Source: Saccharothrix espanaensis DSM 44229 (GTDB taxonomy: Bacteria > Actinomycetota > Actinomycetes > Mycobacteriales > Pseudonocardiaceae). Taken from it: DNA of 64,000 nucleotides. Below, one piece after another: positions 9,500-19,240 of this stretch. The stretch covers positions 1,736,001-1,800,000 of the forward strand of contig NC_019673.1 in the NCBI RefSeq assembly GCF_000328705.1, in the 5' to 3' direction. Positions within the stretch are counted from its first letter, which is position 1; each line of letters begins with the position of its first letter. The notes under the pieces were generated by a model. The model was not told where the DNA came from, did not search any database, and was given only the letters and a program-made list of their open reading frames with translations. The translations under genes were made by a program, and so were the position numbers.

Positions 9500-10249
9500 A
9501 TGGGGTACCAGGGGCACTTCAGGGTGTGGCGCGGCGATGCGGACGGAGGCGGCCTGCACGACTTCACGGTGGAGGTCAACGAGGGCGAGGTCGTTCTCGA
9601 CGTCATCCACCGGTTGCAGGCCACCCAGGCGGCGGACCTGGCCGTGCGGTGGAACTGCAAGGCCGGCAAGTGCGGCTCGTGCTCGGCGGAGATCAACGGC
9701 AAGCCGCGGCTGCTGTGCATGACCCGGATGTCGGTGTTCGCCGAGGACGAGACGGTCACGGTGACGCCGATGCGCACGTTCCCGGTGATCCGGGACCTGG
9801 TGACCGACGTGTCGTACAACTACACGAAGGCGCGCGAGGTCCCGGCGTTCCGGCCGCCCAAGGGCGTCGCACCGGGCGACTACCGGATGTCGCAGATCGA
9901 TGTCGAGCGGTCCCAGGAGTTCCGCAAGTGCATCGAGTGCTTCCTGTGCCAGAACACGTGCCACGTGATCCGCGACCACGAGGAGAACAAGGAATCGTTC
10001 TCCGGGCCGAGGTTCCTGATGCGCGTGGCGGAACTGGAGATGCACCCGCTGGACGAAGCGGACCGCGTGCAGGAAGCGCAGTCCGAGCACGGCCTGGGGC
10101 TGTGCAACATCACGAAGTGCTGCACGGAGGTCTGCCCGGAGCACATCAAGATCACCGACAACGCCCTGATCCCGATGAAGGAACGCGTCGCGGACCGCCG
10201 CTACGACCCGATCGTCTGGCTGGGCGACAAGTTGTTCCGCAGGTCTTGA
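9500..10249 (+). CDS. sdhB: Succinate dehydrogenase iron-sulfur subunit
   Basis: SdhB transfers electrons from SdhA-bound FAD to the membrane anchor through three clusters. The [2Fe-2S] ligands are in WNCKAGKCGSCSAE plus a later Cys (LLCM), the [4Fe-4S] ligands in KCIECFLCQNTC, and the [3Fe-4S] ligands in LCNITKCCTEVCPEH. The 249-residue length is normal. ATG 9500 begins 1 nt after the sdhA stop, and GGAGGG lies 5 nt before it within the end of sdhA, so translation is coupled. It completes a three-gene type F complex II operon (sdhCAB). Confidence 0.96.
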   Translation: MGYQGHFRVWRGDADGGGLHDFTVEVNEGEVVLDVIHRLQATQAADLAVRWNCKAGKCGSCSAEINGKPRLLCMTRMSVFAEDETVTVTPMRTFPVIRDLVTDVSYNYTKAREVPAFRPPKGVAPGDYRMSQIDVERSQEFRKCIECFLCQNTCHVIRDHEENKESFSGPRFLMRVAELEMHPLDEADRVQEAQSEHGLGLCNITKCCTEVCPEHIKITDNALIPMKERVADRRYDPIVWLGDKLFRRS

Positions 10250-10259
10250 CGGCGGGGCC

Positions 10260-10311
10260 TGAGGGTCGGTCTTGAGGGTTGGATTCGAGGGTTGGTCTTG
10301 AAGGCGGGGCC
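10260..10311. repeat. Degenerate 13-bp tandem repeats downstream of sdhB
   Basis: Four 13-bp units run from 10260: TGAGGGTCGGTCT, TGAGGGTTGGATT, CGAGGGTTGGTCT and TGAAGGCGGGGCC. The array lies directly after the sdhB stop. It has no dyad symmetry and no coding capacity that I can support. Confidence 0.55.
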
Positions 10312-10359
10312 GGGTGGGTGTGGTTGCCTGCTCGGCCCCGTTCAGGTTCGAGGGTCGGG

Positions 10360-10485
10360 TCAGTCCCAGAGGCGGTCGAAGCGGGCCAGGGCGTCGTCCA
10401 GGTCCGGGAGCAGGCCCACGGGGGCGCGCATGTTGGCGCCGCAGCCCTTGGACGACGGGCCCGTCGCTTGGAGCCACGCGCGCAT
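10360..10485 (-). other. Small ORF, 41 aa, of doubtful status
   Basis: An ATG-initiated frame encodes MRAWLQATGPSSKGCGANMR followed by a Leu/Asp-rich tail ending DRLWD. It lies directly downstream of the decayed WD40-like gene and shares its strand. It may be a remnant of another protein or a real small gene. I see no ribosome-binding site (the upstream bases are GGAAAAGTAGCGAC) and no recognisable domain. Confidence 0.3.
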
Positions 10486-10489
10486 GTCG

Positions 10490-11392
10490 CTACTTTTCCA
10501 CCGTGCAGTCGAGCACGTATCCGTTGTGCCGGGTTTAGCGTCCAAGGCGATGAGTTGGCCGGACCGGTGTCGTAGTCGCGGTGGACTACGAAAGCGTTGC
10601 CGGGCAACAGCCCTGGTGAACTCGACACGCCTGATCCGGTTGCCCGCCTGGTCGGGCAGGCCGTCGCGCCGGCTCACCAGAACGGTCGCGTGGTGGTGGG
10701 GACCGTGGTGGTGGGCCGGCCCGTGGCGAGGTCGACGATCGTGATCCGACTGGCCGGTTCCAGGTGCCCGTAGGGCGGCTGGACGTTCGTGTAGGCGGTG
10801 CGCTCGTCGGCCTCGGTCGACCAGCAGTCCAAGGCGATGTTTCCCGAGGCGGTCAGGATCCGCCCGTCGGTCAGCGCGTGCACCGCCCAGACCTTGCGAC
10901 GTGGTGTCCGGAAGGCGATCGTGGTGAGTGCCGGGGTGGAGGTCGGAACGTCGTCGGTGGGGGAGCCGGTGACCTCGATCGACCGTGGACGGACCGTGGT
11001 CCAGTCGCGGACGACGTGGCGCGGTAGCGGGAGTCGTCCGGCAGAGCGGAGACGACAAGACCTGACTCCGTGGTCACCAACAGCAGTTTGCCCTCGTGCA
11101 TGTACCCACCGTTATACGACCCGGTGCCCGCAGCGACCAGCGGCAGCGTCGGGTGGAACGCGAGGCAGTGCACCGGCCAGTGGCTCTGCACCAGGTGCAG
11201 ACAGGTGTGATCGTCGGCGCGGTAGACGCCGATCTGACTGTGGTGGACGCGCACGTCCCAGGCGTTCCACTGCGCCGGACCGAGATCACCTGCCACGGCG
11301 ATCGTGGTGGCGGACGCGGCGGCGACAGGGGGCCGGCCGACCTCACCGAACGGACCCGCACCAAGCACCCGCGTGGTGCGCACGACGTTCAT
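10490..11392 (-). pseudogene. Decayed WD40-like protein gene
   Basis: The N-terminal frame runs from ATG 11392 (MNVVRTTRVLGAGPFG). It contains recognisable WD40-type text such as VHCLAFHPTLPLVAAGTGSY followed by GKLLLVTTESGLVVSALPDDSRYR. Near 11022 the frame must shift to continue as HVVRDWTTVRPRSIEV, through KVWAVHALTDGRILTASGN and ending ITIVDLATGRP...TTRPFW at a stop at 10674. Beyond it, in two further frames, are NAFVVHRDYDTGPANS and NGYVLDCTVEK-stop (10490). This pattern fits at least three disruptions of one original gene. One frameshift could be a sequencing error, but several in 900 bp argue for real decay. Confidence 0.7.
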
Positions 11393-11462
11393 CGGCTGAT
11401 CGTGACACGGCGGGGGAGTGCACATGTTCGTACCGTGCTCTATCCAGCCGGCCGTTACTTCG

Positions 11463-11891
11463 TCAGCTGCCCTCGGTCCAATAGCGCTGGAGCCTGGCGA
11501 CCGCCTCGTTCTTGCTCATTCCGGCTATCTCGGACTCGTCCAGGCCGACGCGTGAGATCAGCAAGTGCACGAGGTCGACAGGCAGCGCCTCCGCCGGCGG
11601 CTCGGGTGTCCCGCGAGCGGGCCTGACTCTGTCCAGCACGCATGACCAGAACGTCGGTTCGTCCACGTCGAGTTGGTCGCGGAGGATGTGCTTCCAGCTG
11701 CTCGGTCCGTAGCCGGTGCGATCCACCGGATGCGAAACGCGGGTGCGCAGAATCCTGCCGTCTACAAGATCGAGTTCGTAGGTGACGTGATGCGTTCCGC
11801 TTCGCCCGCGGACGTCGCGCACCCGGCGCCATTCCTCGACCTGGCAGAACTTCTCGTGATCCTTGCGGGTCGGCTGCGGCAAGGAAGTCAC
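11463..11891 (-). CDS. Toxin-like component of a Phd-type toxin-antitoxin pair (translational repressor-like)
   Basis: This 142-residue protein resembles actinobacterial proteins annotated as cytotoxic translational repressors of toxin-antitoxin systems. Supporting stretches are LPQPTRKDHEKFCQVEEW, GTHHVTYELDLVDGRILRTR and the C-terminal EAVARLQRYWTEGS. No biochemical activity is established for this family as far as I know. ATG 11891 overlaps the stop of the upstream antitoxin gene by 4 nt (ATGA), typical of coupled antitoxin-toxin genes with the antitoxin first. The central HPVDRTGYGPSSWKHILRDQL region is a possible fold core. The neighbouring WD40 pseudogene indicates an accessory locus. 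Confidence 0.7.
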   Translation of the reverse strand: MTSLPQPTRKDHEKFCQVEEWRRVRDVRGRSGTHHVTYELDLVDGRILRTRVSHPVDRTGYGPSSWKHILRDQLDVDEPTFWSCVLDRVRPARGTPEPPAEALPVDLVHLLISRVGLDESEIAGMSKNEAVARLQRYWTEGS

Positions 11892-12304
11892 CGCGCGGCA
11901 CCGACAAGCCAGTCGCGCAGCTGCTCGTCGTCGCTGAGGCTGATCAACTGCACCAACCCCCAGTTGTCGCGGTGGTTGGGAGCGTTGAGCAGGCGCTCCT
12001 GCCAGTCTTCCGCGTACTCCCGCAGGGCATCGATCATCTCGGTGATCGCTTCGTCGAACGACGCGCCATCAGCGGACACCGGCAGTCCCGCGATGAACAC
12101 CGACCAGCCGCCGGCCTCGGGGACGACTTGGGCGCGCGACGGGACGATCGACGCGAGGAAGTGGCGCAGCCGCTTGACGTCCACGACAGCTGTCGTCGCC
12201 GAGTCACGTCGAACCGTGGCGACTCGCCCCTGCTCCGCAGCGTCCAGCAAGTCTTTCAGGTGAGCGCGTGCCTCGGTGTAGCTGTCGTAGTGAACGGCGG
12301 ACAT
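11888..12304 (-). CDS. Phd/YefM-like antitoxin (prevent-host-death family)
   Basis: The 138-residue product has a Phd/YefM-type N-terminal DNA-binding domain: MSAVHYDSYTEARAHLKDLL, AAEQGRVATVRRDSATTAVV and DVKRLRHFLAS. A C-terminal region then includes GGWSVFIAGLPVSADGASFD and a helical tail. Such antitoxins bind the partner toxin with the C-terminal part and repress their own operon. ATG 12304 is chosen because GGGAGG lies 6 nt upstream; the 42 upstream residues are Arg/His-rich shadow sequence. The stop overlaps the downstream gene start. A strong palindrome 43-68 nt upstream of the start is the likely autoregulatory operator. Confidence 0.75.
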   Translation of the reverse strand: MSAVHYDSYTEARAHLKDLLDAAEQGRVATVRRDSATTAVVDVKRLRHFLASIVPSRAQVVPEAGGWSVFIAGLPVSADGASFDEAITEMIDALREYAEDWQERLLNAPNHRDNWGLVQLISLSDDEQLRDWLVGAAR

Positions 12305-12346
12305 GCCGGCCTCCCAGGGGTCGGCGCCAGCCTGCCTCGGGAGCGT

Positions 12347-12372
12347 AAGTACTTCAAGTACGTGACGTACTT
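12347..12372. promoter_or_regulatory. Operator palindromes of the toxin-antitoxin pair
   Basis: AAGTACGTGACGTACTT at 12356-12372 is a perfect 17-bp palindrome with a single central base. Just beside it AAGTACTT at 12347-12354 is a self-complementary 8-mer with the same half-site. The tandem half-sites lie upstream of the antitoxin start, the usual place for conditional-cooperativity operators. The low GC of this block stands out locally. Confidence 0.75.
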
Positions 12373-12415
12373 GGCTGGAAGGGTGAGCGTAGGGCCACTT
12401 CGGGCGGGCATGGGA

Positions 12416-12445
12416 GAGCCGGGGCGACATTTGTCGCCCCGGCTC
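12416..12445 (-). terminator. Stem-loop terminator after nrdJ
   Basis: GAGCCGGGGCGAC at 12416-12428 and GTCGCCCCGGCTC at 12433-12445 form a perfect 13-bp stem with a 4-nt ATTT loop. It lies 36 nt after the nrdJ stop and separates it from the toxin-antitoxin promoter. Confidence 0.85.
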
Positions 12446-12480
12446 GGGCAGGCTGGTTCACCTGCGGAAACGCCTTGAGA

Positions 12481-15303
<2,823 letters not shown>

Positions 15304-15538
15304 TCCCCGGTCCTCTTTCCGCGCGTCGTCGAAATCGTTGATGCGACCAACGTCCGGGCTCCCGTCCGAGGCGGTCGCGGGCATGTTCGTATGCCACTGG
15401 GTCTTGCGTGGTGTGCCTGTGGGTCTTGGATGGTGTGCTTGTGGCTCTTGCGTGCCGGCCGGCTGGCACGGTGGTGGGGCTGTATGGCTGTGGGGCTCAG
15501 TAAGGCTGTGGGGCTGGGTAAGGCTGTGGGGCTGGGCG

Positions 15539-15991
15539 TCAGTCCTGTTGTGCGGTTCGCAGGTCGGCGATTTCCTTCTCGAAGTCCTCTACGGAGGAGA
15601 ACGAGCGGTAAACGCTGGCGAACCGCAGGTAAGCGACTTCGTCCAGGTCTCTGAGCGGGCCCAGGATGGCCAGGCCCACCTCGTGGCTGGGGATCTCGGC
15701 GCAGCCGGTCGCGCGGATGGATTCCTCGACGCTCTGCGCCAGCAGGTGGAACGCGTCCTCGTCCACGGGCCTCCCCTGGCACGCGCGGCGGACGCCGGTG
15801 ACTACCTTGTCCCTGCTGAACGGCTCGGTCACACCGGACCGCTTCACCACGGCGAGGATCGCCTCCTCGACGGTGGTGAACCGGCGGCCACAGCTGGAGC
15901 ACGACCTGCGGCGGCGGATCACCTGACCCTCGTCCACTTCGCGCGAGTCGACCACGCGGGAGTCCGAGTTCCGGCAGAACGGACAGCGCAC
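15539..15991 (-). CDS. nrdR: Transcriptional repressor NrdR
   Basis: NrdR represses ribonucleotide reductase genes in response to ATP/dATP bound in its ATP-cone. The 150-residue protein has the N-terminal zinc ribbon ([15 protein letters not shown] and [10 protein letters not shown]) and the ATP-cone beginning [17 protein letters not shown], ending near [20 protein letters not shown]. The start is GTG 15991 with GGGAGGGG about 9 nt upstream. It is upstream of nrdJ on the same strand and probably autoregulated, since a NrdR-box-like sequence lies about 90 nt upstream. Confidence 0.95.
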   Translation of the reverse strand: MRCPFCRNSDSRVVDSREVDEGQVIRRRRSCSSCGRRFTTVEEAILAVVKRSGVTEPFSRDKVVTGVRRACQGRPVDEDAFHLLAQSVEESIRATGCAEIPSHEVGLAILGPLRDLDEVAYLRFASVYRSFSSVEDFEKEIADLRTAQQD

Positions 15992-16081
15992 GACTGGTCA
16001 CCCCTCCCCTGCGCAGCACTCATCGCGTTAGCTCTGCCGGCGGGGAATAACCCAACCTGTGGACTAACTACGACGGTGTAA

Positions 16082-16097
16082 CCACTAGATGTAGGGG
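16082..16097. promoter_or_regulatory. Candidate NrdR box
   Basis: CCACTAGATGTAGGGG contains the core CTAGATGTAG, which fits the published NrdR-box core CwAtATaTwG with two substitutions. It is upstream of nrdR. NrdR usually binds two boxes about 31 bp apart; the second box is not convincing here. Confidence 0.5.
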
Positions 16098-16612
16098 TAA
16101 ACCTATGCCTGTGGCCCACGCGGTGCAAGTTGGTGGACGGCGTGTCGCGGGAGACACGGTCGGGTGAAACTCGCTGCGATGGGGTGGCTACCGGGTGGCT
16201 ACCGAGTGGCTGCGAGGTGGTGGCGCGGGGCGCTGCCTGGGGCTGCTTGGGGGCTGACGGCGTGGCTTGAGGCGCTGGGCTTGAGGGGCTGGGCTTGAGG
16301 CGCTGGGGGTGAGGCGTCGGGTTGGTGGGCGGCGCGTGGGGGTGCCTGAGGGCGCGTTGGGATCCGGGGGCGTGGTGGTTGCTGCGGCTCCGGATCGTGG
16401 GGAGCGGCCGGAGAGGCACGCGGGAGGTGTGGCTGAGCGGCTCGGCCCCGTGCCGACTCCTGGGATCGCTGGATTGTCGGTGGGGCGTGGGACAATGGTG
16501 ATCGGGGGGCGGCGGCCGCGCCTGGTTTGCGCGAAGGTGCGTTGACCTGCGGAAACGAGCTAAAAGAGTCCTCGCCGGACGGGCGAGCCGCCAAGGATGA
16601 CTAAGGCGGTGG

Positions 16613-16746
16613 GCGTCGTGTCATCCCCGTATGGCCCGGTCGGAGACAACCACCCTTGGGCAGTGAGGGCAAGCGAAGGGCGTGCTTGCCCTCACTGCCC
16701 AAGCGCGGTTCGCTGGCGCGCGGGCCATACGGGGATGACACGACGC
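16613..16746. repeat. Nested 134-nt palindrome (MITE-like or structured RNA element)
   Basis: An outer perfect 26-bp inverted repeat pairs 16613-16638 with 16721-16746. Inside it, a second perfect 20-bp inverted repeat pairs CTTGGGCAGTGAGGGCAAGC (16655-16674) with 16684-16703 around a 9-nt loop. The two stems are separated by a nearly symmetric internal loop of 16 and 17 nt. GCGGTGGG flanks the element on both sides as a direct repeat. There is no transposase. It could be a non-autonomous mobile element, a dispersed palindromic repeat or a terminator for the LysM gene. Confidence 0.8.
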
Positions 16747-16796
16747 GGTGGGTGGAGTGCGCGCTGCGCGCGCCGGGCGTGGTGGTTGCGCCTGGG

Positions 16797-17300
16797 TTAA
16801 GTCGTGGTGGTGGTGCGGCCGTCTGGGACTACCAGCGGTTGGCCGGGGGTGATGGTCGTGGTGTCCGTGAGGTTGTTCAGGGACTTGATGCGGTCCACGA
16901 CGGCTTCCGGGTTGCTGTTCGGGGCCGAGCGCTCGGCGACGTCCCAGAGGGTTTCACCCACCTGGACGTGTACGACGCTGGTGCGTTCGGGGACTGTCGT
17001 CGCGCCCGAGCCGTACAGGTAGAGCAGGCTCAGGGTCACGGCCGCCGCGATCGCCACGGCCGCGTAGATCGCGAACTGGACGGCCGGGTGCCGGGTGTTC
17101 TCGCGGACCTCGCACGCCGCCGGGTCCGGGGTCGTGCTCGCCGCGACCTGGCGTCGGCGGGGGGTGGTGGGGCGGCGGGTGTCCTCGAAGGTGCGCAGGA
17201 CCCTCGGGCCGGGGTGTAGTTGTTCGCCGCGACGCACTTCTTCGGCCGTGGTTCCGTCCACGAGGTCGAAGCCCTTCCGCGTGCCAATCACCACCGCCAT
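16797..17300 (-). CDS. LysM-domain membrane protein next to lexA (ChiZ/DivS-position homologue)
   Basis: The 167-residue product has a basic, polar N-terminal third (MAVVIGTRKGFDLVDGTTAE, PRRRQVAAS), one membrane helix (FAIYAAVAIAAAVTLSLLYLYG) and a C-terminal LysM domain (VQVGETLWDVAERSAP to ITPGQPLVVPDG). LysM binds peptidoglycan, so it should face outward. Position and architecture match Rv2719c (ChiZ) of M. tuberculosis and DivS of Corynebacterium. These are SOS-induced cell-division modulators transcribed divergently from lexA. ATG 17300 is chosen because GGAGGG lies 5 nt upstream. The SOS boxes in the shared promoter support LexA control. There is no hydrolase domain beyond LysM. Confidence 0.8.
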   Translation of the reverse strand: MAVVIGTRKGFDLVDGTTAEEVRRGEQLHPGPRVLRTFEDTRRPTTPRRRQVAASTTPDPAACEVRENTRHPAVQFAIYAAVAIAAAVTLSLLYLYGSGATTVPERTSVVHVQVGETLWDVAERSAPNSNPEAVVDRIKSLNNLTDTTTITPGQPLVVPDGRTTTTT

Positions 17301-17332
17301 GACGCCCTCCAACGCAGGTCATCCGATCATGA

Positions 17333-17348
17333 TCGAACCTGTGTTCGA
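17333..17348. promoter_or_regulatory. SOS box 1 between the LysM gene and lexA
   Basis: TCGAACCTGTGTTCGA is a perfect TCGAAC-N4-GTTCGA LexA operator. It lies 33 bp upstream of the LysM gene start and 170 bp from the lexA start, so it most likely controls the LysM gene and perhaps both. Confidence 0.9.
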
Positions 17349-17414
17349 TCGAACGTCCGTGCGAATGTCTACCACTTCGACCGTCGGAACGGGAAGGACA
17401 CGCCGACACTTACT

Positions 17415-17430
17415 TCGAACAGGTGTTTGA
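17415..17430. promoter_or_regulatory. SOS box 2 upstream of lexA
   Basis: TCGAACAGGTGTTTGA matches the LexA operator except for one base in the right half-site. It lies 88 bp upstream of the lexA start and 82 bp from SOS box 1. Two boxes in one divergent region allow separate autorepression of lexA and repression of the LysM gene. Confidence 0.85.
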
Positions 17431-17518
17431 TCTGGACCTCTCGTGCGACTACCTTCGACAACTGAAGATCGACGCACAGCCGGCCTGGGCAATCGGGACC
17501 GGTGAGGAGGGAAGCACT

Positions 17519-18220
17519 GTGGCTCGCAAGACCAACGACGACCTGCGCACCGCCGCCGATGTGCCCTCCGCTCCCGAACCCGCCGACATCGCGGGCAACG
17601 CCGGGCTCACGTTGCGGCAGCGCAAGGTGCTCGACGTCATCCGGGACTGGTTGGACCGGTTCGGCTACCCGCCCAGCGTCCGGGAGATCGGCGAGGCGGT
17701 CGGGCTCACGTCCACCTCGTCCGTCGCGCACCAGCTGCGCGCTCTGGAGCGCAAGGGCTTCCTGCGGCGTGACCCGAACCGGCCGCGCGCGGTGGGTGTG
17801 CTGCCGACCGAGATCGTGACCGGGGTCGACCCCGCCGCCCGTCCCACGCCGGCCTACGTGCCGATGTTGGGCCGGATCGCGGCCGGTGGGCCGATCCTGG
17901 CCGAGGAGGCCATCGAGGACGTCTTCCCGCTGCCGCGCGAGATCGTGGGCGAGGGGGAGGTGTTCCTGCTGCGGGTCGTGGGTGACTCGATGGTGGACGC
18001 CGCCATCACCGACGGTGACTGGGTGGTGGTCCGCCAGCAGCCGGTCGCCGAGAACGGTGACGTGGTCGCGGCCATGATCGACGGCGAGGCGACGGTGAAG
18101 ACGTTCAAGCGGCGTGACGGGCACGTGTGGCTGTTGCCGCACAACTCCGCCTACCAGCCGATCCTCGGGGACGAGGCGTCGATCCTGGGCAAGGTGGTGG
18201 CGGTCTTGCGGCGGCTCTAG
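17519..18220 (+). CDS. lexA: SOS repressor LexA
   Basis: LexA represses SOS genes and cleaves itself when RecA filaments form. The 233-residue product has an N-terminal winged helix ([40 protein letters not shown]) and a C-terminal serine protease domain. The Ala-Gly cleavage site is in [10 protein letters not shown], with the catalytic Ser in GDSMVDAAI and the Lys in [13 protein letters not shown] 17519 is chosen because AGGAGGGA lies about 6 nt upstream; the open frame extends 32 codons further but overlaps SOS box 2. The stop overlaps the convergent downstream gene by 4 nt. Confidence 0.96.
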   Translation: MARKTNDDLRTAADVPSAPEPADIAGNAGLTLRQRKVLDVIRDWLDRFGYPPSVREIGEAVGLTSTSSVAHQLRALERKGFLRRDPNRPRAVGVLPTEIVTGVDPAARPTPAYVPMLGRIAAGGPILAEEAIEDVFPLPREIVGEGEVFLLRVVGDSMVDAAITDGDWVVVRQQPVAENGDVVAAMIDGEATVKTFKRRDGHVWLLPHNSAYQPILGDEASILGKVVAVLRRL

Positions 18221-19236
18221 GGGGAGCGTCGGCGGCGGGAGCGGCGTAGGGCCAGGGCTATCAAGGCCAGGGCTGCTGCTCCTGCGCCTAGTGCGGGCCA
18301 CAGGGGGCGGTCTTCGGGGGTGGCGGGGTGGTCGCTCGCTGTGGCCGTGTCGGCTTGTGGTGGTGGCGGTGTGGTGGTGGTTGGGGCGGCCAGGGTTGTG
18401 GCTTGGGGGACTGCTCGGATGGTCGAGCGGGTTGCGCCCTGGGTGCCGAACTCCGACGCTGACAGCAGGGTGTCGTCCGGGTCGAAGGTGATCGATTCGC
18501 CCTGTGGTTCGTTGGGCAGGGGGATGCGGACCGGGTCGATTTCCAGGGCCTTGGCCAGGTCGCCGTCCGGGACGGGGAACAGGTAGGCGTCGGTGTACGT
18601 GCGGAGCGCGGCCACCTTGCCGTCCTTCGACATCGCGGCACCGGTGACGACCCTGGTCATGACCGAGCTCTGGAGCGGGCCGCCCGGCGTGTCGGTGCCG
18701 CTGATGGAGACCCTGGCGACCTGTTCGAGGGGTGTGGGGGCGGTGTCGCTCAGCGCTGTCGTGGGGCGGTAGACCAAGGCCGAGCCCAACGGCTCCTTGG
18801 TGACGATGTACGGGGTGCCGTTCCCGTCCAGCAGCAGCGCTTCGGCGTCGTGCTTGCCGTCCGGGTAGGTCAGGCGGTGGATCCGCGTGGAGCCGTCCTG
18901 GCCCACGGCGTGCAGGGCGACGGTCTCGCGGCTCTTGTTGTTGTCGCCCGTGTCGGCCAGCCAGAGGGTGCCGTCGGAGGCCAGTGCGAGGTCTTCGACG
19001 TCGTACGGGTTGGTCGCCGCGGTGATCGTGTCGGTGATCTCGCAGGTGCGGTCCAGGACGTGGACCTCGATGGCGCCGTTGTCGCTGTCGTTGACGGCGA
19101 ACCACCGGTCGCCGTCCGAGGCGAGGCCGGAGAGCTCTTCCAGGCGCTGGTCGGTGATCTCGCAGACGTCGCCGACGGCCGGCTGCGCTGTCGCGAAGCC
19201 GGCCGTCAGGGCGATGGTCAGGAGGGCGTTGAGCAA
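18217..19236 (-). CDS. Secreted/anchored beta-propeller-like protein
   Basis: The 339-residue product has a short signal peptide ([17 protein letters not shown]) and a propeller-like domain with repeating strands such as [38 protein letters not shown] and [19 protein letters not shown] Thr/Pro-rich linker near residues 285-310 leads to a C-terminal membrane helix ([19 protein letters not shown]) and an Arg-rich tail. It is probably exported and anchored in the membrane. The function is unknown. The start appears to be TTG 19236, 4 nt after the hflX stop, with no clear ribosome-binding site, so translation may depend on hflX. The gene is convergent with lexA and shares 4 nt with it. Confidence 0.75.
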   Translation of the reverse strand: MLNALLTIALTAGFATAQPAVGDVCEITDQRLEELSGLASDGDRWFAVNDSDNGAIEVHVLDRTCEITDTITAATNPYDVEDLALASDGTLWLADTGDNNKSRETVALHAVGQDGSTRIHRLTYPDGKHDAEALLLDGNGTPYIVTKEPLGSALVYRPTTALSDTAPTPLEQVARVSISGTDTPGGPLQSSVMTRVVTGAAMSKDGKVAALRTYTDAYLFPVPDGDLAKALEIDPVRIPLPNEPQGESITFDPDDTLLSASEFGTQGATRSTIRAVPQATTLAAPTTTTPPPPQADTATASDHPATPEDRPLWPALGAGAAALALIALALRRSRRRRSP

Positions 19237-19240
19237 CGGG

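Larger units (their letters stand above)
16018..16796. other. Gene-free region with low-complexity GT-rich sequence
   Basis: No coding frame here looks real. The region holds the nrdR promoter, then from about 16170 to 16330 imperfect short repeats of the type GGGTGGCTACC and GGGCTTGAGGCGCTG. After about 210 bases without clear structure it ends with a large nested palindrome. Codon periodicity is absent. Confidence 0.6.
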
